A stretch of 64,000 nucleotides of DNA from Leptospira adleri. Lineage in GTDB: Bacteria; Spirochaetota; Leptospiria; Leptospirales; Leptospiraceae. Positions 34,421 to 44,986 of the stretch are shown piece by piece; the first letter of the stretch is position 1; every line of letters begins with the position of its first letter. The stretch spans positions 1-64,000 of the forward strand of contig NZ_NPDU01000001.1 in assembly GCF_002811985.1 (NCBI RefSeq), written 5' to 3'. Both the position numbers and the translations under genes were made by a program. Under the pieces are notes generated by a model. It did no database searches. It was not told the DNA's origin and saw nothing but the letters and a program-made list of their open reading frames with translations.

Positions 34421-35059
34421 TTGTCCTCCGCATTCAACGCAGATCCCGTTTCCCGGAAAGAGAACATTCTTCTTTCTTATTATCATTTTCCCATCGCCCT
34501 CATTCTACTCTTTCTTCTCTTTACCGAATGTTCTACTTCCAAAAATTCCATCTTCGGAACGGTGTTTGTTCGACGGGGTTTTACTCCCGAAAAAAAAACG
34601 AAACACATCGTCTTTCCGATTCAGATTCGATCGGGTTGGCTCTTAAAAGATCAGAATGCAGATCAGAGAAAATTCGTAGAATCCAGGAGTTTTGAAAAGT
34701 TAGAACTCGCGATTCTAAATTACGGCGGCAAAGTGCAGGAAAGATATAACGCGGAAAGACAGTTTCGTTCGACGTTAGAAAACGAATCGGCTTTCAGCGA
34801 GGAAAAGGGAATCAAGATCGCCAAACTTCTCAAAGGCGACGTCGCGGTCTTTACGGACTTTACCGATTACGGAACCGCGTCCGGAAACTCGATCTTGGAA
34901 GTCACCGTAAAAGCGATGGACGTGGAGAACGGAGAAATCGTCTGGAAAGCGATGTATTCCGGAAAGGCCTTGGGTCTTCAGGACGGCATCGATCTTTCCA
35001 ATTTAGAATCCGAAATTTTCGAACAACTGACAAATAGATTAAAACAAAAAACGGAGTAA
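34421..35059 (+). CDS. Lipoprotein, CsgG/LpoB-like fold suspected
   Basis: The 212-aa product starts at TTG with AAAGGAAAA upstream. A long N-terminus precedes a hydrophobic run and lipobox ending at Cys37 (LLFTEC). The mature part has [24 protein letters not shown] (about 88-111), [19 protein letters not shown], and [20 protein letters not shown], a pattern seen in CsgG, LpoB and GNA1162-type envelope lipoproteins. This is a pattern match, not a firm assignment. It is 11 bases before the maoC-like gene. Confidence 0.65.
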   Translation: MSSAFNADPVSRKENILLSYYHFPIALILLFLLFTECSTSKNSIFGTVFVRRGFTPEKKTKHIVFPIQIRSGWLLKDQNADQRKFVESRSFEKLELAILNYGGKVQERYNAERQFRSTLENESAFSEEKGIKIAKLLKGDVAVFTDFTDYGTASGNSILEVTVKAMDVENGEIVWKAMYSGKALGLQDGIDLSNLESEIFEQLTNRLKQKTE

Positions 35060-35070
35060 AGGAGAACAAC

Positions 35071-35535
35071 ATGGCTAAAGTAGTATTATCCAGTTTTGCT
35101 GAATTAGAAGCCTACACCGGAAAAGAAATCGGGGTTTCCGATTATCACACGATCACCCAGGAACAGGTCAATCTGTTCGCGGACGCGACCCTGGATCATC
35201 AGTGGATACATACGGATCCCGCGAGAGCGGCGAAGGAATCTCCTTTTGGCACTACGATCGCGCACGGATATCTTACTCTTTCCATGGCACCCTACCTCTT
35301 GTCTCAAATATTAGAATTAAAGAATATTAAGATGGGGATCAATTACGGAATGGAAAAACTTCGGTTTTTAGAACCCGTAAAAGTAGGAAGCAAGTTGAGA
35401 ATCAGAGCGGAGTTGATCGAGCTGAAAGACCTAAGAGGTACGGCGAGAATGACTCTGAAGATGACTTTTGAAACCGAAGGTTCAGCAAAAGCGGCCGCGG
35501 TCGGAGAGGTAATCTATCTGTATCAATTTGCCTGA
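35071..35535 (+). CDS. MaoC-like (R)-enoyl-CoA hydratase
   Basis: The 154-aa hot-dog fold protein has the (R)-hydratase signature: [15 protein letters not shown] at 36-50, with Asp42 and His47 in the D-x4-H catalytic pattern, followed by [14 protein letters not shown]. Such enzymes hydrate trans-2-enoyl-CoA to (R)-3-hydroxyacyl-CoA in fatty acid or polyketide-type pathways. The length is typical of single-domain family members. An AGGAGAAC site precedes the ATG. The next gene is a MarR regulator, 30 bases away, and may control the unit. Leptospires grow on fatty acids, so a role there is plausible but inferred. Confidence 0.85.
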   Translation: MAKVVLSSFAELEAYTGKEIGVSDYHTITQEQVNLFADATLDHQWIHTDPARAAKESPFGTTIAHGYLTLSMAPYLLSQILELKNIKMGINYGMEKLRFLEPVKVGSKLRIRAELIELKDLRGTARMTLKMTFETEGSAKAAAVGEVIYLYQFA

Positions 35536-35539
35536 TGGA

Positions 35540-36024
<485 letters not shown>

Positions 36025-36041
36025 AAGAAAGGACTAACGCG

Positions 36042-36467
36042 ATGACTTCTCTACAACCGATTCTTTCTTGGACCGCGGGTTTGATTCTTCTTTTTTTATC
36101 CGGAATCCATTTCTATTGGTTGTCGAGCGGTCAAACGGTCGGGAACAAAGTGATTCCGACGGTTAACGGAAAATCGGCTTTTCAGCCGGGAAAATTTGCG
36201 ACCGCGACGGTCGGAATTCTTCTCCTCGTCTCCTCTTTGGCGCCGATCGGATCGACGATCGAAAATCCCTTCGGAATTTCAAAATCAACGTTTCAATACG
36301 GAAGTTACTTTCTTTCCGCAATTTTTTTCCTGCGCGCGATGGGAGAATTTAGATTGGTCGGGTTTTTCAAAAGCGTAAAGGGAACTTCCTTCGCGGAATA
36401 CGATACAAAATACTATTCTCCCCTCTGTCTTTTTCTTTCGGTCCTTCTTTTTCTTTCCGCGATCTAA
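36042..36467 (+). CDS. DUF3995 membrane protein
   Basis: The 141-aa product has four hydrophobic segments (about 8-28, 55-71, 82-100, 122-140). The motif LSGIHFYWLSSG at 19-30 and the NGKSAFQPGKFATATVGILL stretch match DUF3995, a family of small integral membrane proteins of unknown function. It begins 17 bases after the marR stop and is probably co-transcribed. Confidence 0.75.
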   Translation: MTSLQPILSWTAGLILLFLSGIHFYWLSSGQTVGNKVIPTVNGKSAFQPGKFATATVGILLLVSSLAPIGSTIENPFGISKSTFQYGSYFLSAIFFLRAMGEFRLVGFFKSVKGTSFAEYDTKYYSPLCLFLSVLLFLSAI

Positions 36468-36508
36468 GAAAGAAATTCGGATTTTTCCGAAAAGAAATTA
36501 TTTTCCAT

Positions 36509-38500
36509 TTGATAAAATCGAGGGTTGGATTTCCATTCACCCGCATGAAATCAAAACATACATTCTCAGATAAACTTCGTTATCATTTCGACAACTTTAT
36601 GTCCAAAGGCGGAGGCGCGGTATTTGCGGCCTTGATCACTTTATTCTTAATCGCATTCCTGACGTTATCCATATTGCGCGTGTTAGGCGGCTTGGTTTTT
36701 CCGGACGAATCGATTCAAGGAAAAGGAGAATTTCTTTGGAGGGTATTCTTGCAGATCTCGGACGCGGGCGCGGTCGCGGAGGACGGAGAATCCAACTGGT
36801 TCAATAAATTATCCGGAATTCTCACGGTTTTTTTGGGACTCGTTTTATTTTCGAGTTTAGTCGCGTTTATCACGAATCAATTTGACCAGAAGATCCAGGA
36901 TCTAAGAAAGGGAAAAAGCGACGTATTAGAATCCGATCATACGATCATCCTCGGTTTCGGAGTCCGAGTGGTCGAGATCATCAAAGAATTGATCGAGGCG
37001 AACTCATCCGAATCCAGAGCCGTCGTCGTGATCCTTGCGGAAGAAGACAAAGAAGCGATGGACGACTATCTAGCCGAGAACCTGACCGATCGTAAAACCA
37101 CGAAAGTAATCACACGATCCGGAACTCCGTCCAGTTTGCATTCTCTGAGAAAAGTAAACGCGGGAGAAGCAAAATCCGTACTCGTCCTCAACGCGTCAGG
37201 CGACGAAGAATCCAAAGAAGGACGATCCATCGGAGACGCAAAAGTTCTAAAATCGTTGATGGCCTTAGTAGCATTAGGACAGGACAAAGAACTTCCTCCT
37301 ATCGTCGCGGAACTCTACGGAGAAGAAAACCGTCAGATCGCTCAAGAACTTTCTTCTTCGATTCAAGTGATGGACGAAAGAAACATACTCGCGAAACTTC
37401 TCGTACAGACTTCAAGGACCTCCGGACTTGCGGTAGTCTATTCGAACTTGGTGGGATTTGAGGGAGACGAAATCTATTTTTACAAACCGAAAGCCGGTTG
37501 GAACGGATTGTCGTTCCAGGAAATTTCATTTCGGTTTAACGAATCTGTTCCTTTGGGTTTTCGAAAGGAGGAAGGAGAGATCGTCTTAAATCCTCCCGCA
37601 AATTACACTCCCGGAGAAGACGAGGACGCAGTTCTTTTGGCCGAAGACGATTCTAAGATAAGATACGCGGACAACGCGGTCGCGAATCCAAGGGATTTTC
37701 AAACTCCGAAAAAGAAACGCTCCAACCCGATCGACAAACAACTGATCGTCGGATGGAACTCAAAAAGTCCTCTCATCGTAGAAGAATACGCCAAGTTCGT
37801 GGCCCCCGGCTCTACGATCGATCTTTTGGTGAAACAGATAGACGACGACTTCAAGGCTTCCGTGGTTAGGCTAAAGAAAAAATATCCTAAAATCACGTTA
37901 CGCTCCTTTCAAGCCGACCTTTCCCAGGAATCCGTGATGAAAAGACTCGCTCCTGAATCTTACGATTCCGTAATATTCTTGGCCGAGGAAAAGGAAAACA
38001 TAGAGGAAGTGGACGCGCAGACGATTTCCCTTCTTCTCCGTTTCCGCCAGTATTTCAAAAGATACGCGTTCAAGACCGGAAACCAACCGAGAACACAGTT
38101 GATTACGGAGATTATGAATTCCGAAAATACGGAAATCGTTTTAGAAACAGGCGTCAAAGACTTCTTGATTTCGAATCAATTCGTTTCGAAAATGATGGCT
38201 CAAGTTTCCCAAGAACCGGACGTTATGCGCGTTTACGAAAATCTTTTTAGTCCGGAAGGAAGCGAAATCTATCTCAAACCGGTGTCCTTGTATTTTGAAA
38301 ATTCTTCGCAAGTCGTTTCTTTCGCAGATTGCGTAAACGCGGCCCTCAAAAGAGGGGAAACTTGTTTTGGAATCAGGATCGCTTCCGAAGAAAAGGACGA
38401 AGAAAAAGGATACGGAGTACATCTGATTCCGCCAAAGGACACTCAGTTTTCAATCAAACCGGAGGATTCTTTGATCGTTTTGGCGGAAGATCAGACCTGA
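36509..38500 (+). CDS. CASTOR/POLLUX-like ion channel with RCK-type domains
   Basis: The 663-aa protein has two membrane helices (about 38-62 and 103-123) flanking a pore loop with SDAGAVAEDG at 84-93, resembling the DxGN-type filter of plant CASTOR/POLLUX channels. Two RCK-type nucleotide-binding units follow: the first begins DHTIILGFGVRVVEI (143-157), the second around residue 410 with KQLIVGWNSKSPLIVEEY. Family members conduct cations under control of ligands bound at the RCK ring. The TTG at 36509 and the ATG at 36545 (MKSKHTF) are both possible starts, and neither has a clear ribosome site. It ends the plus-strand cluster. Confidence 0.85.
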   Translation: MIKSRVGFPFTRMKSKHTFSDKLRYHFDNFMSKGGGAVFAALITLFLIAFLTLSILRVLGGLVFPDESIQGKGEFLWRVFLQISDAGAVAEDGESNWFNKLSGILTVFLGLVLFSSLVAFITNQFDQKIQDLRKGKSDVLESDHTIILGFGVRVVEIIKELIEANSSESRAVVVILAEEDKEAMDDYLAENLTDRKTTKVITRSGTPSSLHSLRKVNAGEAKSVLVLNASGDEESKEGRSIGDAKVLKSLMALVALGQDKELPPIVAELYGEENRQIAQELSSSIQVMDERNILAKLLVQTSRTSGLAVVYSNLVGFEGDEIYFYKPKAGWNGLSFQEISFRFNESVPLGFRKEEGEIVLNPPANYTPGEDEDAVLLAEDDSKIRYADNAVANPRDFQTPKKKRSNPIDKQLIVGWNSKSPLIVEEYAKFVAPGSTIDLLVKQIDDDFKASVVRLKKKYPKITLRSFQADLSQESVMKRLAPESYDSVIFLAEEKENIEEVDAQTISLLLRFRQYFKRYAFKTGNQPRTQLITEIMNSENTEIVLETGVKDFLISNQFVSKMMAQVSQEPDVMRVYENLFSPEGSEIYLKPVSLYFENSSQVVSFADCVNAALKRGETCFGIRIASEEKDEEKGYGVHLIPPKDTQFSIKPEDSLIVLAEDQT

Positions 38501-39321
38501 ATTCGATGCAGGGAACAACTTTTCGACTCTAAGAAATGATCTAACGAGTACGTTCCCTCGCACCCCCCATCACGGTCGCTTAACAAATTAGAAAAAAGAA
38601 TTTCCGATTCGAAAATCCGCTCTTTTTGTAAGTTCGGTAAATAATGAAAGGTAAAAGATCCGAGAAGAGAAAAAAAATAACGCGCGACCTCAATATCGCG
38701 ATATACCCGATTTCATCGCGGATGCTAAGGCCTTAGCATCCGGAATTCATACCGCAACGAGACTTGAATAAGGAATACCGTGATCCGAAACGGCTCATCT
38801 CCGACCTATGAAAAAAAACCGATCACATCCTTTTACGATAGCCGACGGATTGAAAACGGAGGATCAAATCAAAGAAATTTTATAACCGATATCGTTATGA
38901 GAAAATTCCTAGGAAAGGAATTGAAAACTAGAATATTAAAAAAACTGAATTAACCGACCCAGGAGAATCCATAGTTCAAACCGGTTTATACTATTATTAG
39001 AACGAAGGACTGGATACAAACTTCAAAGGGCGGACGTACGAAACCGTTTAGGATATTCCGCTTAACCTTTCGTAGACCTCGCATTTTTTTGAAACTCCCG
39101 ATTAGACTAAAGAGATTCTCCCCAAAAGACCGCCTAAGCCCACAAAACAAACCAAACGGGAATGTTCCGCCAAAAAAAAGAAACAAACAGTATCCGGACG
39201 GACAATCTTTACTTTACATTGGAAATAAAATATTTCTACATTTTAATCGGCCTTATCGGCATATAAAGAATTAAATTTCGAAATCGTCCCAAAAGTCGGC
39301 GATTTTGAGAGGATTTTAGAA
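38501..39321. other. Spacer with perfect palindromes
   Basis: About 820 bases without a credible protein gene. It includes the palindromes at 38693-38704 and 38720-38741 and ordinary A+T-rich sequence. Confidence 0.5.
38693..38741. promoter_or_regulatory. Two adjacent perfect palindromes, candidate operator
   Basis: ATATCGCGATAT (38693-38704) and, 15 bases on, a 22-base perfect palindrome with arms GGATGCTAAGG / CCTTAGCATCC and no loop (38720-38741). The absence of a loop and of a following T-run argues against a terminator; symmetric protein-binding sites are more likely. No gene start lies close by, so the role is open. Confidence 0.4.
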
Positions 39322-39489
39322 ATGAAAACAAGTCTGACACTCCTAAGCGCTTGGATCCTTTGGCTGCACTCCGTAAGGGGAAACATATTTTTAGGAGAAT
39401 TCAATACGCAAGAAGAGTGCAGAGCGGCGATACGCGAGGACGCGACACATCTGTTAACGTGGAAAACTTCCTGTCGCGAAACTCGGTAA
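39322..39489 (+). CDS. 55-aa small secreted-like protein with two cysteines
   Basis: An ATG with AGAGGA 9 bases upstream opens 55 codons: MKTSLTLLSAWILWLHSVRG at the N-terminus, a hydrophobic signal-like segment, then NIFLGEFNTQEECRAAIRED and LLTWKTSCRETR. The middle matches the pattern of small exported proteins in which EFNTQEEC is followed by a second Cys about 20 residues later, so a single disulfide is likely. It is short and unnoticed by length cut-offs. Its function is unknown and its expression is unproven. Confidence 0.5.
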   Translation: MKTSLTLLSAWILWLHSVRGNIFLGEFNTQEECRAAIREDATHLLTWKTSCRETR

Positions 39490-39595
39490 GATACGCTTCG
39501 GACAGGACTTCGCTTAATAAATTTGAAACGATAAAACTGCTTTACTTATCCGCCTTCTAAAAACGCAGGCAAACATTTCCCAAACGCGTCGGTGT

Positions 39596-40255
39596 TTAGG
39601 GAACGAGACCGTTTAAATATTTCAAAAACGGCTGAATAATCTTATAAGACTCGATTGTATTCTCAATGAAATTTTTTGAAAGGACGTCCGAATCGCCGAC
39701 GTTTTTTTCCACGATATAACTCGTGTATTGAATCCATTCAAAATCGGGATGGTCTTTCGAAAACCCCCGAGGCGCGGTTTTCAATTTCATATCGGAAAGA
39801 CTTCCGAATTCTTTTTGGATTTTTTTGTCCTGAATCACTTTCTTAAGCACATTAGGATTTTCTAAAATAGATTCTCTAACCTTCCTTAAAATTTTGGGTT
39901 CGGGCATATAAAGCCCGCCCGCGATAAAGGATTGATTGTCCGGCTGGATATGAATATAAAAAAGAGGACGTCCCAAATCCTTACCGGAAGCGCCGATGCT
40001 GGCGCCGAAATTTGTTTTGTAAGGCTCTTTGTTCTTAGAAAATCGAACGTCCCTATAAATTCTAAAAATACATTTTTTAGGATCCACACCCGCAAGCGAT
40101 GGATTGACTTTGGCAAGGCCGATCACGAGCTCGGTGATTAGTTTTTCAAAATCGTTCTTCGCTTCGATAAAGAGCGGCTTGTTTTTTTCCAACCAGGGTT
40201 TGTTGTTATTCTTCGCTAATTTTTTCAAGAAGTCAAGAGTCGATGATTGTAACAT
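39596..40255 (-). CDS. DUF2461 (TIGR02453) family protein
   Basis: The 219-aa product has the family's marks: LDFLKKLAKNNNKPWLEKNK (8-27), FRIYRDVRFSKNKEPYKTNF (64-83), and IHIQPDNQSFIAGGLYMPEP (101-120). Length agrees with TIGR02453. The function of the family is not established. No neighbour suggests one here. The gene is separated from the next minus-strand gene by about 50 bases. Confidence 0.88.
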   Translation of the reverse strand: MLQSSTLDFLKKLAKNNNKPWLEKNKPLFIEAKNDFEKLITELVIGLAKVNPSLAGVDPKKCIFRIYRDVRFSKNKEPYKTNFGASIGASGKDLGRPLFYIHIQPDNQSFIAGGLYMPEPKILRKVRESILENPNVLKKVIQDKKIQKEFGSLSDMKLKTAPRGFSKDHPDFEWIQYTSYIVEKNVGDSDVLSKNFIENTIESYKIIQPFLKYLNGLVP

Positions 40256-40308
40256 GAAAGAACCTTTCGAATAAGTTCGATTTTAATCCGCGATCGATCA
40301 AGCCAAAA

Positions 40309-41289
40309 TCATTTCTTTCGCTTTCGAAATGCCATTGAATCCTTTGCGGAAAGGAACAGATCCAAATCTTTAGCCGAACGTTCCGGAATTTCTTCCATCG
40401 GTATGTGGCCCACTCCATCGTAGACGATGAACTTCGCATCGGGGAGATCCCGTTTCCAATTCGGGAAGTATTCGTAACTCAACCAATGATCCTCGGTTCC
40501 CCACATCACCAGAGTCGGTTTTTTAATTTCGGAAATTCTTTTTCCCATTGCCTCGTCCTGAAAACCATCCCTCTGCTCTTTGAAAATTTTCACGATCGAA
40601 GATCGATTTCCCTTTTTCATGGAAAGTTCGACGTATCTTTCTTCCACTTCTTGTTTGAGTTTGCTCGGATCTCCGTAAGCCTGCCTAACTCCCCTGCTCA
40701 CCACAAAACGAGGCGTGGAGATTTTCATCAGAGGTTGTACAATCGGATGACTCCCAACGGCGACTAACTCAGGCAACGGCTGCGGGTAGCCGACTGAGTT
40801 GAGAAGAATCAACCTGTCGACTCGATTCGGATGATCCAACGCGTATCTCCAGGCGATAAGGCCTCCTAAAGAATTTCCGACTATATGAAATTTTTCGATT
40901 TTAAGCCGTTCCCTGAATTTTTCCAAAAGAGATATCATACCTTCCGTTTTCAAAACGGATTCCTCTTCTCCGATTTCGGTTAAACCGTGTCCGGGAAGAT
41001 CCAATCGAATGACGCGATATTTAGTCTTTAAAATTTTTGTCCAATCGTCCCAAGTATGCAAAGAAGAACAAACTCCATGAAGAAGAACGACAGCCGGGCC
41101 GCTTCCTTCGTCCCGGTAGTGAAGATTTACGTTTTCGATTTCGATAAACTCGGATTCGAAATCGGCGTATTTCGATTTTAATTCTTCCGTCGGTATCGAA
41201 CCGACTCCTAAAAATTTACAGGAGCTAAAAAACAAAACGATCCATAAAACGGAAACTCTGCATTGTAAAAAAGAGACATTGAGTATCAT
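40309..41289 (-). CDS. Alpha/beta hydrolase, probable lipoprotein
   Basis: The 326-aa product begins with a hydrophobic segment followed by FFSSC, a spirochaetal lipobox with Cys24. The hydrolase core is clear: LLHGVCSS (69-76), DLPGHG (97-102), nucleophile elbow GNSLGG with Ser140, acid Asp267 in WGTEDHW, and base His295 in GVGHIPMEE. This is a complete triad of the epoxide hydrolase/haloperoxidase-like group. The substrate is unknown. It is one of two unrelated-looking hydrolases in the window (see 11330). Confidence 0.85.
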   Translation of the reverse strand: MILNVSFLQCRVSVLWIVLFFSSCKFLGVGSIPTEELKSKYADFESEFIEIENVNLHYRDEGSGPAVVLLHGVCSSLHTWDDWTKILKTKYRVIRLDLPGHGLTEIGEEESVLKTEGMISLLEKFRERLKIEKFHIVGNSLGGLIAWRYALDHPNRVDRLILLNSVGYPQPLPELVAVGSHPIVQPLMKISTPRFVVSRGVRQAYGDPSKLKQEVEERYVELSMKKGNRSSIVKIFKEQRDGFQDEAMGKRISEIKKPTLVMWGTEDHWLSYEYFPNWKRDLPDAKFIVYDGVGHIPMEEIPERSAKDLDLFLSAKDSMAFRKRKK

Positions 41290-41405
41290 AATATTCTCAT
41301 ACGTTAGTGACGTCTGTGAAAGACGATCGAAATCGGCGTTTTTAGTAAAGGATTTTTTGAACGCAGAATACGCTCAGAATTGTTAAGCGAAATGGTTTTT
41401 GAAAC

Positions 41406-43043
41406 TTAGGCGGATTCCGCGCCGAAAATAGAATCGATTCTTTGGAGGATTTTTATTTCCTTATCGGCGGAAAACCGTGCAGTTTTAAGATCTAATATGA
41501 GAGTTTTCAGTTCGTTTAACAAAACCAGATCCAACTTTCTAAAATCCGGGACCCATAGAGAATTCAGATCTCCCGGCTCCGCTTTCCAGAGTCCTCTCGC
41601 GTATTCCCTTCTTCTCGATTCCAAATCCCTTTTCGAATCCGCAGAAATCAAATACGCGTAGACCGCGTCCACCCATTCGTCCATCCCGGGAGCGGGAGTG
41701 AATCCGTGAAAACAAGTCAAATGAACGACATTACTGAAATTCCGGACGATCCGAATTTCGTTTCTATGAAAACTGGATGCGAGGATAGGGCAGGAAGACT
41801 TTGCCTCCTGACTGTACCAATTTTTCCTCCTTGAAGGAAGAAATCTTCGGTTCACTCCTTTCGTGAGACCGCTTTCCAGATATTTTTTAACCGCCGCCGA
41901 TTCATCCGGATCCAATTCGTTCCTAACGTCCAGAAGCCAGACCTTCGCCCCTTTTCGACTCAACTCTTCCCAATCCGAATATAAGAATATTCTATTTCTC
42001 GCATATTGTGATTTTGGAATACAACTTCTAAAAAATTTCTCCGGAATTCCGGAATCTTCGACCATCGCCCTTGTAAAAAGAAAAAAATCATTGTCACCGG
42101 TGGCGATTCCTCTCGTAAACTTTCCGAATTCCAATAGAGGAACCTGCAAATCGGAAGAATGTCCTACGACTTGCCCTTTTCTCTCGAACGGATGAGTTCT
42201 CTTTTCCATACTATGAAATATCGGACTCCACTTCGCTTCCGGATCCGGGAACGGAATCCATTCGGTCTCGATCGATTTTACGGCGCCGGAGACGAGCTTT
42301 GACTTATCGGTAAAAAATCCGGGCTTTAATCTCGCCCAATAAAACCCCGACTTTTTTTCTTTTCCCGAATTCTCCAGAAGAAGAATGCAAGAACTTGTTA
42401 CCGCTTCGTCGAAAAGACTGTCTTGAGGAGATAGCAGGAAAAGGGAATGAAGAAGATCCGATCTTTTTAGGGCGGTTTTGATGAAAACTCCGTAGCCGGA
42501 GTTAAAAAAATCCTGCGGAACTAGAAAGGCTGCGCGTCCGCCGACGCTAAGCATATTCAAACATTTTAATAGAAAGAACACGTAGAGATTAGCTGTCCCC
42601 GGAAGTTTTTTTTCCAAGTCTCCGCCGAAACGTTTATTCAATTCCTTCGAATAATCCCTATCGCTTATCTTTTTATACGGCGGATTACAAAGTATCACGT
42701 CGAATTTTTGATCCGGCGCCTGCAAAAGAAAATCCTGATCGAAGAATCTCAGCGAACCGAGCCGCGAAACTTTATCTTCTAAGGAAGTTTTACTGGATTC
42801 TAAACATTGAAGATCGAGGTCAAAGCCGACCCATTCCGCTTTTAGATCAGGTCGTTTGTCAAGAAGGCTAGAAAAGAAAACTCCGTTTCCGATCGCTGGG
42901 TCCAGTATACGTTTCGAATTTTCCGGCGAAGAGATGCGATCCGCGCCGAGAACCCAATCCACCAGGAAATCCGCTACTTTTTCGGGAGTAAAAAACTGTC
43001 CTAGAAATTTATTTTTTATTTTTCGATTTGCCTCTTGAGACAT
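41406..43043 (-). CDS. Orphan N6-adenine DNA methyltransferase (TaqI/Eco57I type)
   Basis: The 545-aa product has the opening [16 protein letters not shown] (15-30), SAM motif I DPAIGNG (48-54) and the catalytic NPPY at 120-123, the order of gamma-class adenine methyltransferases. The C-terminal 300 residues contain a target recognition region (from about 300, [18 protein letters not shown]) as in TaqI/Eco57I-like enzymes. No restriction endonuclease gene lies beside it: the flanks are an alpha/beta hydrolase and an 800-base spacer. It could be an orphan regulatory methylase or a type IIG-like enzyme without a visible nuclease domain (no PD-(D/E)xK N-terminus). Confidence 0.85.
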   Translation of the reverse strand: MSQEANRKIKNKFLGQFFTPEKVADFLVDWVLGADRISSPENSKRILDPAIGNGVFFSSLLDKRPDLKAEWVGFDLDLQCLESSKTSLEDKVSRLGSLRFFDQDFLLQAPDQKFDVILCNPPYKKISDRDYSKELNKRFGGDLEKKLPGTANLYVFFLLKCLNMLSVGGRAAFLVPQDFFNSGYGVFIKTALKRSDLLHSLFLLSPQDSLFDEAVTSSCILLLENSGKEKKSGFYWARLKPGFFTDKSKLVSGAVKSIETEWIPFPDPEAKWSPIFHSMEKRTHPFERKGQVVGHSSDLQVPLLEFGKFTRGIATGDNDFFLFTRAMVEDSGIPEKFFRSCIPKSQYARNRIFLYSDWEELSRKGAKVWLLDVRNELDPDESAAVKKYLESGLTKGVNRRFLPSRRKNWYSQEAKSSCPILASSFHRNEIRIVRNFSNVVHLTCFHGFTPAPGMDEWVDAVYAYLISADSKRDLESRRREYARGLWKAEPGDLNSLWVPDFRKLDLVLLNELKTLILDLKTARFSADKEIKILQRIDSIFGAESA

Positions 43044-43855
43044 TTATACCGTGCAATTCCATTTCTTTCGCCGTTCAAACGAATGCAATTTTCTTCATAC
43101 AAACTCTACTCAAGGAGTTAACGTCTGTTATATAGACAAAAATTTCAGATCCTGAGATGCTAACAACCAGTAAATTATTTGGATAGTATTACGGCTATTA
43201 GGTGAGAAGGAGTATACTATAAGTCATTCTATAACACGGCATTCGTTCAAAATGGAGCGGTCTTCGCGCAAGACGTATACAAAAAGATTAAGCGAAATGG
43301 AGATAAAACGAGTTTAAACTTTGTTTCGAGAATTTCATAAGACCGAATCGAATTAAAACTATGTATTTTCATAGTGTCGAATCATGAAAAGGGATCAATG
43401 AAGTTATTTCTGAATCAAATGTTCTCGCTTACTTCTTTCCGAACTCGTAAGTTCTTTTCTTTCCACTTCATTCGAAGTTGCGGAGTTATAGAAATAGATA
43501 ATTGCATTCGGATGGGGCAAGTTCTTTCCAGGGCGGTTTCAAATTCTCATCGTTTTCGGTTTTTTAAAGAGTATAAGAGCAGATATCGTGAATTGCCGTT
43601 ATTTCCAAGAACAATATGAGTTAACGTTTTCGCAAAATGCTAATACGAAATGAAAATCGATTCGGATGATTTTGACGAGAACGACTCAGGTAGTATCGAA
43701 ATAAAAATTTCGCCCCTTAAGTGAGAAGAAATTTCGATACCGAGTAAAAAAAGAAAGTTTAAGGCGAGAAAGAGAAGCGTCGTTCGAAATCGATTCTTCT
43801 TTAAAAACAGATTTTATCCAAGGTAGAAACTTGGATCTTCGGAGATGGAACGATC
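43044..43855. other. 800-base spacer upstream of the methyltransferase gene
   Basis: I see no credible gene; the open frame at 43374-43619 has no recognisable protein. A 10-bp inverted repeat GTATCGAAAT / ATTTCGATAC (43693-43702 and 43731-43740) has a 28-base loop. The stretch could be the site of a lost restriction partner, but no remnant was recognised. Confidence 0.45.
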
Positions 43856-44830
43856 TTATTGAGAGATCCGATCGGAATTCTCTTTGATTCCAAGTCGCTT
43901 TAATATCAAGACTTCCAAGGATTCCAATTTTTGCTTACGAACCTCTTCCAAAGAAGTTCTCCCATGGACGTCGGCGAGACTTGGGTCGGCTCCGAGCTCC
44001 AAAAGTTTTTGCGCGAGACCGACTCTCTTTTTCAGGATCGCCTGCAGAAGAGGAGAAATTCCTTCCGCGTTTCTGTGGTTGAGATTTGTCCCGGACTTTA
44101 CGAGAAGATCGACGATTCTTGCGTCGAAATCAGGTTCTTCCGAAAGAAAATGAAGCGCGTTATCCGCCCCCAATTGAATCGTCTTTCCTTCCGAATTCGT
44201 TTCGTGCAGACGGCTCGTATAATCCGGCTTCGCGTTGTTTTTTAACAAAACCTCGACGATCGAAAAATTCTGAGCCGAAGTTCCGGCGCCGCACGCAAGG
44301 AAGAGCGGAAATTCTTCCGGACTCCCTTTGTCAAAATTTACGTCCGCGCGGTTTTCGATTAAGAATTGAACGAGCACGAGATTTCCGTGTCGGATCGCAA
44401 GATTCAAAATGGAAACGGGAACCGTTTTGCCCGAGGAATCGACCTTGGATAAATATTCTATCTTCGCCCCGGATTCGATGAGACGTTTTGGAACCGCGAG
44501 ATCGTCGATGTCCAAAACCTTCACGTCCAAAAGTCCGGAAAGACTTTCCGCGAGAACGGAACTCCCGTCTTCATCCTGAGCGTTAACGTTGGCCCCGGCG
44601 CGGATCAAAACCTCGGCGACTTCCGGTCTGTGATCGGCGATCATTAGCGCCGTTTTTCCGCGAGAATCCGTCGCATCTACCGTTGCTCCTGCCTGGAGCA
44701 GAATCTGCGTCTTTTTCGGATCCCCTTCCTGAACCGATCTCAAGAACTCGTTATCCAAAACCGGATCGGCAACGAGCAAAAAAGGAAAAACAAATATGAG
44801 ATAAGGAATTTTGCGAATTGTAGAAATCAT
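43856..44830 (-). CDS. Exported ankyrin-repeat protein
   Basis: I use the ATG at 44830 instead of a TTG four codons upstream. The product of about 324 aa has a signal peptide (ending near LLVADP) and at least six ankyrin repeats, for example GKTALMIADHRPEVAEVLIRAGANVNAQDEDG and HRNAEGISPLLQAILKKRVGL...LLELGADPSLAD, each split here for length. Ankyrin repeats form a curved scaffold for protein binding. It acts outside the cytoplasm. The gene is divergent from the amidase gene. Confidence 0.82.
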   Translation of the reverse strand: MISTIRKIPYLIFVFPFLLVADPVLDNEFLRSVQEGDPKKTQILLQAGATVDATDSRGKTALMIADHRPEVAEVLIRAGANVNAQDEDGSSVLAESLSGLLDVKVLDIDDLAVPKRLIESGAKIEYLSKVDSSGKTVPVSILNLAIRHGNLVLVQFLIENRADVNFDKGSPEEFPLFLACGAGTSAQNFSIVEVLLKNNAKPDYTSRLHETNSEGKTIQLGADNALHFLSEEPDFDARIVDLLVKSGTNLNHRNAEGISPLLQAILKKRVGLAQKLLELGADPSLADVHGRTSLEEVRKQKLESLEVLILKRLGIKENSDRISQ

Positions 44831-44986
44831 TGTTCGTATCAAAGGCCGTTCTTTTTATTAGATCGGATTTCCGATGGTTGTATATCCACATTTTTAGAAT
44901 CCCGTTTTTCCCGGAATCCTAAAAACGCCCTTTTTATCTTGACCCGCGATTCTTCTTGGAGTTCCTCTTGTTTTCGGAGTTGGATC

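Noticed and set aside
43374..43619. 81-codon plus-strand ORF in the spacer upstream of the methyltransferase gene
   Set aside because: No domain, signal or convincing ribosome site; composition is like the surrounding non-coding DNA.
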